A DNA stretch of 64,000 nucleotides from Rhyacichthys aspro (GCA_036850595.1 CM072149.1:1340001-1404000), one strand, 5' to 3'. Positions 26,414 through 39,583 are shown, counted from the first letter of the stretch. Notes: generated by a model from the sequence alone, not told the origin. Translations and numbers: made by a program.

Positions 26414-26824
26414 TAGGGTTCCCACGAGTGCTTGAAATCCTTGAAAATGCTTGAATTTTAAAGTCAAGGTTGTAAAAGTCCTGTTGGATAAAGTGCTTGA
26501 AAGTGCTCAAAATTCTGATTGTGTTGCTTTAATAATTCATAAAAAGATACGTTTTTTTTAATATGTTTTTATATGTTTTTTTAATATGTTAAACAACACC
26601 GCTCTTGTTAACATCTTTTTGATCATTTCTGAAGTATTCAACAATTTAAACAAAGCCTTTTTTTAATACCACAATGGATTTAAATGAGAAAAACAACACT
26701 CGGTATATGTATGTCAACAATTTACACAAACACTCCAGTAAGGTGCTTGAAAAACATGAAAGTACACCTTGAAAGTGCTTGAAAAGTGCTGGAATTTCAA
26801 CTTAGAAAAGGTGTAAGAACTCTG
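26414..26824 (+). mobile_element. Short DNA transposon, 'CTTGAAA' family, copy 1
   Basis: Left end TAGGGTTCCCACGAGTGCTT, right end (reverse complement) CAGAGTTCTTACACC, flanked directly by atttat on both sides. The interior has repeated gtgcttgaaa motifs at each end, e.g. cttgaaatccttgaaaatgc. Probably a hAT-type MITE; class is inferred. Confidence 0.7.
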
Positions 26825-27484
26825 ATTTATCTTCTGCTCGCCAGCATCTTATATGTTATGTGTTTTTGTCAAATTATTGCGGTAGTTTGCCCAACTTCTT
26901 TCAGTTAAGGTAGGTTTACATACTGTTTAGGCTGTTAAACTGGAATATTGAACTGGCCTGAATATACATCTATGGGGGTAAAACTATTGGGTCATATTTT
27001 TTATTTCTTGTGCAAGCTTTACATATAGATTACCTATAGTTTTTGTCCACTTTATTCCAAGTAAACTCAAATTAAAACAATTACAGTAAAAGGCCAGCTT
27101 TTCTGTCATGTAAATATTGAATTAGAGTGTCTCTTGTAACAAATGCTAACACAAAACTGAAATCTAAACACACCTGACTTTCTTACAACAAAATACAATC
27201 TCACACATGAGTACAACCAAAACACTAATCTGAACTGGATTAGACACAAACACAAAAATGACTAAATGTATCATATGTAACAATCACCCTGAGGTTGTAG
27301 ACAATAAAGCCACCACCAGTTCTATCTCTATCCATTCATCTTGAAAAAGGAAATGACTAAATCCAATACAGTTGGATAAAAATCTGGTGCGTCTGGCTCG
27401 GCTGCAGGAGGATAATGTGGCCTGATAAACGCGCTTGTTTCTGGTCGCACACCATCCGTCATGTGCAGGTTGTTTCTCTGGTCA

Positions 27485-27980
27485 AACTGTCTGCCAGCGT
27501 TGCCAGATTGGGCGCCGAAATTAGGCTACTTTTGATGGTATCTGGCAGGGGGGATAACGTTAGGCTGGTGTACATTATTTGGGCTACTTTTGGGCTTATT
27601 TACCATAAGTGAGAGCATTATTATATTTATTTATAATTCTGTCATCACTACTTTTAGATTTTTACTGGTTTGATGACTCACATTGCTCTCATTGGCTACT
27701 CAACAATGTCAATCATAGAGCGATGTCTAATTGAGGTTCTCTGAGAGGCAAAAGTGCTGCCAGTTTTGAAGCAATTTGTCAAAGTATCATTACCTTCAGC
27801 ATTATGCGGAAAAGGAGAAAATTATGAAAAAACAACAGGAAGGAATGGAAAGGCTGACCCCGAAACATAAAGCTTGGATCATTTTGGTCCCTGGAGATGA
27901 TCAAAAAGCCCATTGCAAGTATTGTAACACAATCAGAGCTCATTTTAAACGATTAACCTCCCCTGGCAGTTGCTAGAGAG
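27485..27980 (+). mobile_element. hAT-type element fragment with BED zinc-finger-like frame
   Basis: An open frame at 27776-27976 contains VPGDDQKAHCKYCNTIRAHF, i.e. C-x2-C followed by an RAH motif, as in BED fingers of hAT transposases. It stops after LTSPGSC. Upstream cagcgttgccagattgggcg and gggctacttttgggcttatt look repeat-derived. Assignment is inferred from the motif alone. Confidence 0.45.
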
Positions 27981-29411
27981 ATTGTTGTATACAGTTTTAT
28001 AACAGTTGTGTTATATGCATGCATATGATGGTATGGTATATATTAAAATGAAAGTTTATTATTGTTTGGTCATCATGCTGTTGGAGAGTATTACAAAAAC
28101 CTGTCTTTTTTACAATATTTGACAGACAAATATCTAAAAACGTGGTATTTTTGTTCATTTTATTTACATTTCAAGAACATTTGAATGCAATGTAAAGTAA
28201 ACGGAGAAATTCAAGGTTTAAACATCGCAGCAGTTCACAGTATTCCCATTTTAAACCGTGGCCAAGTGAGGTTTCGCATCTGTCCTTTTTGTTTTAGTCA
28301 ATATGGAGCCACCGTGAGTGATTTAACTCAAGAGGCCACTCAGGTCAAGCAGCCACCCTTCTGAAGCCTGAATAATGTCAGCTTCTCTATTCCGTTCACG
28401 TCCTTCCTGCAGCGTTTCAAAAGACACTCAATTTCATACTTGTTTACCGCTGTCTCTGGAGATCTAAAGTTCAGAATGCATGCATTTTTAATTCCAAATT
28501 AAACCCAGGAAGAAGAAGAAGGAGGGGTAAAAAAAAAAAAAAATTCCATGTTCACTTTTTGCCACATTTTGACAAACATGACCTCCCCTCGCTGGGTTGG
28601 AGGGATTATGCGGAACAAAAGTTAGCCCACTCGCCGCACCAGGGCTTAAGGCTATTGGGGCGACAGATTAGAATATCTTTCACCCCTTCAAGAAGATAAG
28701 AGAGAAGCGGCCATCAGAAAACATAATGAAGCCGTGATCCCACCAACAAGGAGCACGTGTGAAGTTGAGATTCATAATTCTTCAAAAACAGTTATGCAGA
28801 TTCCTCCCTGCTTCTGTATTTCCTAATGCTTAAAACATGATCTGGCTTATCAAAGGCTGGAGCTGGGGAGTCTTTTTTGCTATTGTCCTGTCCCACTCCT
28901 GCCCAAAAGTATCACCTCTGTACTACGCTATTTCTTATTATCTCCAATAATTACAAATATGTCAGCCGTGTGGACGTATGACGCGTGCGGATGCTGTGCA
29001 GTGATATATCTCACTTCTTTTCTGCTCTCAATTAGCTCCCGGTGCTGCAGGTTAATGGAAGTTTTGATTGGGGGAAAAGTCTGGGTTTGGGGGCGAGAGG
29101 AGTGTGGAGCCCGGTCTTATCTGCTGCTTTTTACTGCTACTTTAATGTGTATTTGTGCAGTCGGTAAACACGAGACACAGTGAGGTACAGATTTCATTAG
29201 AAGAACATCATTTGGCTTCAGTTTCTGGTAGTAGCGTTAGCCATTAGCTTTCTGATCACACAAAAGTGAAAAAAAAAATATCTTAACTTAGTAAAAAGCT
29301 TAGGTAAATCACATGGGACAAGGGTAGTTATGGTTTTGTCAGTTCAATATGAATTCTGTGCAGAACAGTATGTCATTTATTTTATTCACACAAATTGGGA
29401 TATATTTAGAT
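27981..29411. other. Intergenic, candidate conserved block
   Basis: 28,240-29,190 is non-repetitive and GC-balanced without credible frames. Confidence 0.35.
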
Positions 29412-29640
29412 ATCAGAATCAGAATCATCTTTATTGCCAAGTATGCAAAAAGTACAAACAAGGACTTTTTCTCCGGCAGTTGTTGTCTCTCTAGTTACAG
29501 GTAAAAAAATAACAAATCTATACAACTAAAAATACAAATATGCAATACACAATATACAATAAAGTGCAGCATGATCATGGAAAGTGGAGTCAGTGCAGTG
29601 ATAATAGTGCAAAATTATATTGAACTGTTTAATAAAGTGA
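29412..29640 (-). mobile_element. Fish retroposon tail-like repeat
   Basis: cagaatcagaatcatcttta then ttgccaagtatgcaaaaagt and acaatataca/ataaagtgca are a familiar teleost repeat signature. A short GT run follows at 29,660-29,671. Confidence 0.55.
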
Positions 29641-32547
29641 CTGCTGTGGGGAAGAAGTGTGTGTGTGTGTGTTTACATTAAAGAGTTTTATAAATGATCC
29701 AAAAAAGAACATAATAGATCATCTTCAATACATTTTGGCAATTGTAAAGCATTGGGAACGCTTAAACCTTACACACTTACAGAGTTATACCTTCAGCCTC
29801 TGACTCACTACATACAAACCGTTTTTAATTTTGTAACTTGTATTAAAGGCTCACTCGTATGGCGTTAGTATGACATCACATGAAGGTAGCTGACGGAAAC
29901 ACAAGTCAAAAGAGGGGCTGTTCCACCCCGTGCTCTACTGAACTGAAGTGTGGGCTGCTCGGTGGAAAAGGGGCTTATGCGGGAGTTTGGAGGATGAACA
30001 GTGGGCCTCAGTGGCTGGACAGTGAGGTCAGTGAGATTACTGGACACTGAGCGCAGACAGCCGGCTTCATGTTCATCCTCTCCCCTCGCAAACGCCTCGG
30101 GCCAAACAAGCCACTATCAGAGAATAACACCAAACACCACTCGTCTTGTTCGTTCTTCTCTTTCCTTGAGCGCTCTGGAGCCAACGCATCAGTGGCTTTA
30201 ACTCGAGCTTGTTTGCGGCTACGTTGGAGGCAAGGTGACAAGAGCAATAGAAGAAAAAGCTCCCTGTAATTTCCAAAAAGAGCTTAAGGTGGAATTGTTT
30301 TCAAAGGGCGAAGCTGCCATCTCTCTTTCTTCTCCCCCTTCTTTTTCTCATTTACCTAACTTGCCAAAAAGGGGGAGCTGTACCCTTGTGCACACACACA
30401 AACCTCCGGAGGAATGGCTGGCAAGCAGGGAAGAAATTCAGCCTGACAATCTCCTCTTCCCTGAGGCAGCTGATGCCAGAAACAGGCATTTTTTTTCGTC
30501 TCGGAGATCTTTTACCAAAGATGCCAGGGATTAAGAAAGAAAGCACTGCGGGACACTGGTGTGTCACCTAACATTAAACAGCCCTAAACTCTGGTTATGA
30601 GATATCCTCAGATACTGTGCACAAATAGGTCAGGCCGGGCACACGGAGAGAGGAAAACAACCATCAGAGCTTTGATACCCATCTCCTCCTGTAGTGTGCT
30701 TTCTTTCTTTACAATCACATTTCTTAATTAAGACATTGTCCAAAAAATTCTAAAATAAGTGTAACTGATATTTTGAGCCAGAACAATGAGTGAAAACTGC
30801 ACTCCTTTCTTGTGTTCTCATTGTCAGAGGAGAGTGCTCTTCAACAAAAACATCTATTACTGTTAATATTCTTTTATCATGAAGCATTAAAGCTAATTAT
30901 AGTAAAAGATTGTTCATTTATAGTTGATTGTAAATGCTGACAATTCTGTAAAACTTCCATCTTCTCTGTCTTTCCACCTGCCATTTAAAATAATACACAC
31001 TCTTTTATAACAAAATGCTCTGCTCTGTGCAACTTCCTGCTGCTCTCCTTTGGTCTTCTCTCTCAAACCTGGCAGATATTAGTTAGGATATAGGTAGACA
31101 TGTTACCATAATGACAAATATGTCCATTTGTGAGTCAAATAAAGTAAGAAAATGTGGAGTAATGTAATGTAGGACACTATCGATGACAAAACGTCCAAGA
31201 AATCAAGAACAGCTCCTCTCTCAAGTCTTTCCAAAGGTCAACTTTATTCTTGGTGTCTCATTAGAAAAGGCTGCAGACATGTAGAGCAAGCTTTAGGATC
31301 CAACACTGAAGCCACATACCAGGACTTTGTGGTTTGCTTATTAATACCACATTTGGATATTCAGTTTCCTATAGCTGGGGCGTATTACGAGTCGTTTTGA
31401 AAGAAAAGTGGCCACAAGTTTTTCATTGTCATCTCCGTGAAGCCCGTTCTAAATAATTCAGCTGCTGCCTCTTGGAAACGCAAACAAACGGAATAAAACA
31501 GAGATCGTTATGATGCATAAATATGAACAAACAGCATCTAAAAGCATTAAGATAACTAGGAGCGTTTGGGGTTTGGAGGGACGGCTGAGGACAGTGGGTT
31601 TGACTTGGTGGACGTCGCCTTCCCCCACACACTGTCTTTATGAGGACGTTTATACATAATGCAGCCACAGAAATCACAGCCTCGAACAGTCAAAGTTTGT
31701 TGGACATGTGCTCACAATGACAGCCCAACAGCTCTTTTCTATGAGACCGTATGAGCGCACACACATACAGTAATGTGTGGCCTGTCAAGGAGAAGAAGCC
31801 AAATTACATTCAGGACTACAAAGCTTTCGTCCGAGGTTTTTTTTTTCCCCTCTCTTTTTCTGCGCGACACCCTGCAAAACAATAACTGGGACTCTGCAGC
31901 TGCAAATTGCACTAAAATTTCCCGGTCTCATTCAGTGAATTATTAATGAGAGCCAAACCAAAAAAGACAAAAAAGTAGGGGAGGGTTTGATATCTACAGC
32001 CTGCCCAAGCAGCGCAGAATGCTATAAAGCTGTAATTATTCCACAAAATGAGGAATGGAACAAAGTAGTTGGAGCAGGAAAAGACGGGGCAGAAACTGAA
32101 ACTAAGAGCGAGAAATGTACAGCTCAAAGGGAGAAATGAAAAATCCTTTTATTACAAATGCAAAACGGCCGAGACGCGGTGTGAAAAGCCCAGTGAAACA
32201 ACAGCATTTGCATCGATCGCTGTCAGGTTTGTTCGGTGGAAAAGACAGAAAAAGCAAACAAGACCTGTTTTGGAATGAACCCAACTTTTGTGTGCTTGTC
32301 ACTTTAGGAAAAAAATAATAATAAAACGTTAACATTTATCTCCAGCGAAAACAAAAAAACCTCTTTCAGTCACATACAAGTCCAAGTTAGCCAGCACAAA
32401 AAGCCCAATTAGCTCTAGTTTTTTCACTTTTACGTGCAACCTCATAAAGCAGCTAAAGCTAAAAGCTGCAGGAACGATGCAAGGCAAACTCTTAATTGTG
32501 CAATGGTCACAAAAGTAAACTGTATCAAGCTCCTTTGACTTTTTCTT
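29641..32547. other. Intergenic, candidate conserved blocks
   Basis: About 29,860-30,560 and 31,390-32,340 are non-repetitive, GC-balanced stretches with overlapping short frames on both strands and no recognised protein. AT-rich sequence lies between. Confidence 0.4.
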
Positions 32548-32800
32548 TTTCTTTCAGCTGTTCCCTTCATCTGCCTCCATCCCCTGCATCCTCTCCTCTA
32601 ACCTCAGCATCCTTTTACCGATACGTTCACTATCTCTCCTCTGAACGTGTCTAAAAATCATCTTAACACGACCTCTCTTATTTTATCTTCTAAACATCTG
32701 ACCTCGCTGTCCTTCTGATGTGCTCATTCCATCCTCGTTCCTCCCAAAGAGCACCTCAACATCACTGTCCTGGACACCAAACTATATCAGGCTTCTATCA
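32548..32800 (-). mobile_element. LINE fragment, reverse strand
   Basis: Minus translation includes FRHVQRRDSERIGKRMLRLE, matching the FGHVQRRDSEYIGRRMLRME motif of fish non-LTR retrotransposon polymerases. Neighbouring tcccaaagagcacctcaaca is typical of the same region. Short and disabled. Confidence 0.7.
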
Positions 32801-35282
32801 AACAAAAATAAAATCTTCAAGATGCATAAGTACAACTAATGTTTTGACTTTTTTCCACATAAATCCTTCAGTACTTGAAGAAGGGGGCTGAGTAGTGTAT
32901 ATTAAATGATAACAAAAACACTACAAATTCAAAAAAACAGCAATTTTCTGCAGTTTTGCCCATTTTCATTGGACAAAACTTTTATTGTGTGAATTGAGCT
33001 GTGACATAACATTGAGAAAGATCTTTTTTGTTGTTGTTGTGACACATTTTTAAGGCCTTAAAAATGTTTGTTGCACCATTTGCGTTTGGACCACAGTTTT
33101 TAATAGTGTAGAATGTATTTATTTGTCAGATTTATTTATTGTTATAAGTGACTTAGCAGGTTTTAACCCTTCAGTGTTGTTTTGTATCATCATTTATCTA
33201 TGAATCCATCTATTAATATATAAATGGGTAAAATAAAAATAAATCAGAACAAGCACTTACACTTTGGAGATTTCTTGCTCTGTTTTGAACAAAATATGGA
33301 CCTCTTGTATACTAAAGTAAAATAAATAAATAAAAGAAACCTCAATAGAAGTCACAGTAAATTAAAATAGCTTCAGACGTCTCTCACAGATGACCTGAGC
33401 CATTGTCCTATAATTTATATTTGGAAAGACCTTTTTATGCTAAATGATTTGCAAAAGAATTCTTTCTAACGCTGCAATGCAAGGGTCAAAGGTCACATGT
33501 GTGCGTAACTCGCGGAGTGATGGTGCTGCTTTTTCATGGAGCTCTCCTGCCCTCTACTGGCCGCTCAGCAGAAATGCCACCGTTTTTTTTGTTTTTTGTT
33601 TTAGGTTTATAATGTTAAACGGATGCATGATGCTGTAGAGTATATCTTTAATTAATATTTATCACAACTTATTTCCTAAAATGACAACTTTTCTACCAAG
33701 TGAGAAAAATACTTTCTAATTCTGACCAAAAAAAATCAGCATCTAGTCTGAAGTGAAGGAAAAAAATGGATACAGGCATCAAGAAAAGAAAAGTTGATGG
33801 GATTTCATATGAAAAACAAAAAGATCAGCCTTTTGACATTTTATGTGACACTGACAGTTTTGTTGTCATGGTCAGCTTTGATCAAATGATATTGTCTGTT
33901 TAGAAGACAACCTTAAAATCCTGTTAGCATTAGCACAGAGGCATTATTTTTTATTGAAGAACATCTACTTGTTCAGTCACAAATAAATAAATAGAAGTTT
34001 TATATATTGTACTGGGTGAAACTCATATACAACATGCATCTGGAATTCTCAAATTGTTCTCAAATGTAAATGTAGAGTAGCCTAATAATTATAATAATAG
34101 AGATTAAAAAAATATATATTAAGCTACACAAATACACAAAATGTTTGATGCTCATGTAGCCATTATAAAATCTGTCTGAACACAGTGCTTTTGTGTCGCA
34201 TACTTACCCTTTTCATTCAAAACTAAGGCATATTTGTAGTTCTTTGACTTTTTCCTAAATTATCCGTTGTTGATTTTAATGAAAAATATGTATGAATATG
34301 ATAAACTTTTAACTAACTTCCTAGGTGCAGATGGAAACTAGCTCTAGGCATTTTCTCAGTTAAATGTATATGATAGGATCCATGACAAATGACCTAAACA
34401 TCATTTCTGAATTTCTGACATTGTGATAGAGGTGTATTATGATCCAACTGATCATCTAATAACTCAATTCAAGCACATCCCCCACATCTGAAAGTGTTAA
34501 TGCTTGCTTTTTCTTAGACCTTTCTATTGTGTATGTGTGTGTGCGAGCCCCTGTCACACACATCTCCATTTCTTCGCTGAGTTCAAGGTCGCCGAGTGGC
34601 TATTTCCAGCTCGTCTTGGCTTTGATCCGTGTTGCAAAATGACAAGGTAACGCTACTCGGGGGGTCAGCTGTGTTACAGGAACGCTTCCACAGATCGGAA
34701 AAGAGGAAATCAATCCCGTCTGACAGTGTCTTCAGGATACTCCGACCTGACTGGACCGTGACAACTGCACAACATTTAGAAGAAGTCGCATAAACAGCAC
34801 GTGGAGCAAAAATAGCATGTGCAGTGTCTGCGAGTCTGACACCGCCGACCTCTGTCAGCTCAGCTTTGTGTGCGTCAAGGTACATGACACAGACAAGGTG
34901 TCGGACAGAAGTTCATCACACTCATAACATCTGAGACATTTTTATTATTGTCAATTTAAATCTCACTCACTTTCATATTCTTCTGTTTTTATATATTCAG
35001 TGACTTCAGTGTCACAACGTGCACTAAAAGGAGACAAGAAGAAGGGATTCAAAATGGCCGCTCCTGTGTTAATTCACTTTTTTCATTGACATCGGCTCAT
35101 TTTCAACACATTTAGAACAAATCTTATTCATTTGTGGCATGTTTTCAAAAAGTTAGCGCCAATTTTCGAAAAATAAGTACAATTCTCTACGAATATGTAC
35201 AAAGATCATTTGTGTATGTCTCACAGAACAAAACCTAAAAATTCATTAAACATGGTAACTATAACACTATAATTATTTATGC
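32801..35282. other. Intergenic, mostly AT-rich
   Basis: Nothing recognised except a GC-balanced patch at 34,540-34,920 with a 100-codon minus frame lacking family resemblance. Confidence 0.45.
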
Positions 35283-35770
35283 CACACATGTCAAACTCAA
35301 GGCCCGGGGGCCAAATGCGGCCCTTTGCAATGTTTTATGTGGCCCCTCAATAGATTTAGAAGAAAGAAAAAATATTTTTGGCGCTAGGTTGTATTGAATT
35401 TGATCTTTAAATGTTTTAGATGGATTTTATTTTTGCTGCAAAGATGAATAAAACCTGTTCAAATCTGACTAAAACCTCTCCAAAATCATCTAAAATTTGT
35501 TGGAATCTGACTAAAACCTGTTCATATCCATCTAAAATTTGTTGATATCTGACTAAAACCTGTTCAAATCTGACTAAACCCTGTTCAAATCCAACTAAAA
35601 CCAGTTTCCAAAAAAGAAGGAAATTGTTTGTGTGATAACTTTTGTAAAACTCAAATGAAGATGAAATCTCACATTCAGAATTTAATAAAAGCTTCTCAAA
35701 TATCCTCGGCCCCTGAATGGATTCTTATTAACTTTCACGGCCCCTCACCAGTTTGAGTTTGACACCACTG
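35283..35770 (+). mobile_element. hAT-like non-autonomous element, intergenic copy with perfect duplication
   Basis: Flanked by exact 8-bp duplications atttatgc (35275-35282 and 35771-35778). This copy defines the element ends best: CACACATGTCAAACTCAAGG at left, and GAGTTTGACACCACTG at right. Confidence 0.93.
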
Positions 35771-37357
35771 ATTTATGCATACGTACGCCCCCTGGAGGTG
35801 GAAATGATCAAAACATTGAAAACTTCAAAAATAACAAAGACAAACATCAGATGTGGATGTTTGTGTGTTTGTGAGCTCAGTATTTCATATGAGGCCAAAT
35901 ATAAAGAGTTAGCCATAGTTTTTTGATGAAATTATTTAGTCTTTTATATTCTTTTTACATGGATGTGATCATTATAACCATAATTTGACAACAAAACATC
36001 GTCTTGTGTCTTTATGAAGCCGGGGAATAAAAGCACCCCGAGACTTCAAATACACGACTTCTGAGTTCTTTTCTCTGTGTGGAGAAATTTAGTGATGTTC
36101 AAAAATAGAAAAATGTTTTTGTAACTCTGCGCTCCAGAACAACTAGTTGAAAGAGCATTAAATGGCACATACAGCGTAATACAACAGAGAGTAAACGGCA
36201 TGTAAACGGTGATAAAACGGCAATGGCACCTCGAGATTTCCCAGCATACAGGCCACATGGCCTATAACATCATACTTTTAACAAGTCTTGGCAAAACCAG
36301 TTCCAATGTCTGCCTTTTTCTGGTCTTTTCCCACATAAAAATGCAGCAGCAGAGATTACTATTTCCTGCTAACTTTTACCTCCTGTGGGGTACACGCAGA
36401 TACCCATTTCTCACCTTTCAAACTGTGACAAACAAAATAAAACCAGGTTTTTATACATGATCTAAATGACCGTTTGCAAACATCTCAAGAATTTCACTGA
36501 ACTGTTGTGATAAATGCACTTTTAGTTTAGGAAAATGCTGTTTCAAAAAATGTGCTGAGAGTAGCTGAGAAAAACTTAAATCAGTTCAAATGATTTAGAC
36601 TGATTTATTGTTCTGTCTTATGGCTGTCATTCCATCCTGCCGCTCACTCATCTCAGACGTCCACTGGCTACTCTCTGACAAACCTGCTTTAGTGATATTA
36701 AAGAAATAATATGACATTTCTGGTAAATGAACTGAAGTATAATGCATTTCAAACCCCACTTCCTCATCCATTCGGCCAAACTACCAAGGATGCATCTTGC
36801 CATTTCTAAACAAAGCATTGGCAGCCATTAACTGTCTGTGAGGTCATTGAGGACTCTCCCCTCCAGCTTGTTGTCTTGTCTGTGAACACTCTGACATCTG
36901 CAGGACAGTGGGAGGGAGGCACCGGGGACACACAGGGGACACAGGTCTGATAAATGTCCATCATTAGCTCAGAAGAACATTTGAACATGTCTGAAGCTGG
37001 TGACAATAAAAAAACAAACAAAAAAAAGGGGTCTGAAGGAGTTTAAGCTTGTGATGTTAATAAGATTGTATCACTTTAAGGCTATTACAGCTTCAATGCT
37101 TTGAAAAGGGAATGGTAGCTCTGGTTTAAAACAGGTTGTCTTTTTACACCAAATATAAAAGATATTTGAAGCAAGCTTTTCAAAGTAAACGATTCACATT
37201 TAAAGTAGAACGGTATAAGGCACCTATTTTGGAAGCTTCCGTACTGCTTTGACAATGGTAATATCAACCGTACAAACCACACCAGGACCTCTCGGGGCAA
37301 ATGGGTTTTAGTCAGCCTTTTTCATTTGAATTCTCCTCTGTATCCTGTTATTAACTA
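35771..37357. other. Intergenic, nothing recognised
   Basis: Unique-looking sequence without credible coding potential. Confidence 0.5.
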
Positions 37358-38010
37358 CAGTGGTCCCTCGCTATAACGCGGCTTTTTTTTTTTACAGCGT
37401 ATGACCGCGCATTGTGTTCTGCGTCCTGATTGGCTAAGGAAGAACTCGCGCATTGTGTTCTGCTTCCTGATTGGCTAAGGGAGAACTCGCGCATTGTGTT
37501 CTACGTCCTGATTGGCTAAGAGAGAACTCGCGCATTGTGTTCTGCGTCCTGATTGGCTAAGGGAGAACTCGCGCATTGTGTTCTACGTCCTGATTGGCTA
37601 AGGGACTGTAGACTATTGTCAATCAATCTCCTCCATGCCGTGTCTCCTGTGCAGTACAGAATGCATTCGGCCAAATTTACATAAATGTTCGCTAATCACT
37701 AGCAGTGTGACTCTGAAGTGCTGTATGTTTGCAAGTTTTCTCCCCGACAAAACCCACAATGTCGACGAAACGTTCTGCACCGACAAAGGCACCTGCGGTC
37801 GCACCCAAAAGACAGAGGAAGATGCTAAGGTTTGAACTTTGAGAGTGTTTAAACAAGAGAGAAATGTGAGAAAATGTTAATGCCTGTCTGAGAAAAGTGT
37901 ATAAAGTGTGTGGTGAGGGCTTTTACAGCCTTAAAACATATATAATAATTGTAAAAAATAAAGCTGACTACTTCACGGATTTTGTCTATTGCGGGTTATT
38001 TTTGGAACGT
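37358..38010 (+). mobile_element. Tigger/pogo-like non-autonomous element with 41-bp repeat array, copy 1
   Basis: Left end CAGTGGTCCCTCGCTATAAC follows a TA. Five direct 41-bp repeats (37407-37612) each contain cctgattggctaag. Next is a short frame at 37759-37842, MSTKRSAPTKAPAVAPKRQR followed by KMLRFEL, resembling the basic N-terminus of a Tigger-type transposase. The inner tail is gcgggttatttttggaacgt. The right terminal repeat seen in copy 2 is missing, so this copy is truncated. Confidence 0.75.
37407..37612 (+). repeat. Five 41-bp direct repeats, each with an inverted CCAAT box
   Basis: ATTGG cores lie at 37429, 37470, 37511, 37552 and 37593, exactly 41 bp apart. Units differ by one to three bases and are contiguous without spacers. 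Confidence 0.95.
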
Positions 38011-39350
38011 AAATGTATGTTAACATACATTAAACCACCCAGAGCTGTTCCACTATTCCCTCCTGGTACCTGCCCATCAGACTGTCACAGCAGACCTGCG
38101 TTCTCTTAAGTTTTCTGTAATTAATTAGCACAAAGTCCCAGGCAGCTCCTGTGGCACCACTACCTTTGCCAGCTGTCAAATCAGAGTGACACAGGCTGGA
38201 AAAACAAGCCGGGGGCAGGGACTATGTACAGTAATTAGTTTTCACACACCAGCTCTTGATGCCCATTACCTGTGGACAGGCACCGCTGATGCCCCAGGCC
38301 TCATGACTGATGACAGGCTTAAAACTAAATGTTTGACATGCCTCTGGGACTGTTCACTGACACACCTTAACACAGTTGTCAAAGTAGGTTTAAAAAAAAA
38401 GGGCTCAATGTGACAAGCTTTGACCAGTTTTATCAGAGCCACAAACCTATTTTGATGCTGGCGGAGAAATGAATGAATATGAATGTTTCTCTTTAGATTT
38501 TACAGTCGCAATGCAGTGGAATTAAAACAGCCTGGCGCAGCGTTCAGATTAATCAGTACAATCAATACATTAAATGTTTGAGATTGTAAAGAAAAATGCA
38601 AACACATTTTTTTTTAACTTTCTGTAAAGGAATAACAAATTTGATCATTTTTTTGTTCATGTTTTGATTTGAAATAGAATGTGCAGTGTTTCCAAAGTCT
38701 ACAGACCATTACGGTATCTATTAAAATCTATAAATGTGTTTCCTTTTTCCCTAAACCAATTTTATTTGCATTTGAAGTATTACTTTGGTGTAAAAAAATG
38801 AAACATTGAATTTTTAATCTGTTTAATCTCCAACATTTGCAGCAGTTTTCTCTCCGTTTTCAGTTGCTGCTTGAAAAACAAGTACACTGTCAATTATTTA
38901 TCTTCATTTTACCTCCAATAGAAGACAAGTGCTAATTTTGATCCAGCTTTCAGACATTCATTACTTTGAAAGAAGGTTAATCCATTTAGATTTGGCATTT
39001 TGATATTCCAAATGATGTCTAATGGTGAAATAGGCATATGTCAAGGTAATAGTGCATAAACAGACGCGAACATTAGTGAGAAGTGAGTGTTCTAATGAAG
39101 CAGGTGTTAATTGGTGGGAGGACTGTCAGTTAACTCGTGTGTGTAATGTAGCACTGCGTCATTAAAGAGAAAACTGAGCTGTGCAGTTTATTGGGCAGAT
39201 CTTTTCAAAATAAAACATTTTCTATGAACACAGCAAATGGGCGTTCGTATTTAATCTGAAAATTCAAAAGCAGTAGAAGCAGTAGACGATTGAATAAGAT
39301 GGAGGACGTGTCTGAGGAGAGGAAGGTCTGGGAGTCTGTTGACCTCACTG
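38011..39350. other. Intergenic downstream of kynu
   Basis: AT-rich, non-repetitive. No second gene end is recognised, so kynu transcription has no visible close neighbour on this side. Confidence 0.5.
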
Positions 39351-39356
39351 TTTATT
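39351..39356 (-). terminator. kynu: Candidate kynu polyadenylation signal
   Basis: AATAAA on the minus strand (tttatt on plus) about 100 nt downstream of the kynu stop codon. Another lies at 39187-39192. Placement is consistent with a short 3'UTR; the usage of each site is inferred. Confidence 0.5.
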
Positions 39357-39457
39357 TCAAAGTATTTTGGTTTACAGCATTTTTCTCATATGTGCGTCTG
39401 TAGTCTGTGGACATATCATAAACCTCGCCCAGTCTTTATGCAGCTTCAGGACCGCTC

Positions 39458-39583
39458 CTACCCCTCAAAGCTGCTGGCCTTCAGAGCAGATCCTAATGTT
39501 TCTATAAAGCGGTGAACATCACTAAAGGAGTTGTAGAGTGGCACAGGAGCAACGCGCAGTACACTAGGTTCCCTCATGTCACA
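39458..39583 (-). CDS. kynu: kynu terminal coding exon 13
   Basis: Acceptor tttcgaag after a T-rich tract; intron 12 is only 74 nt. In the conserved frame it encodes CDMREPSVLRVAPVPLYNSF then SDVHRFIETLGSALK..., ending at TAG (complement 39458-39460). The Arg of LRVAPVP aligns with substrate-binding Arg434. Joined to exon 12 as written, the frame would instead meet TGA at once. Confidence 0.93.
   Translation of the reverse strand, partial: CDMREPSVLRVAPVPLYNSFSDVHRFIETLGSALKASSFEG

Noticed and set aside
37407..37612. Regular direct repeats suggestive of a CRISPR-like array
   Set aside because: Units are contiguous without unique spacers and lie inside a DNA transposon in a vertebrate genome.
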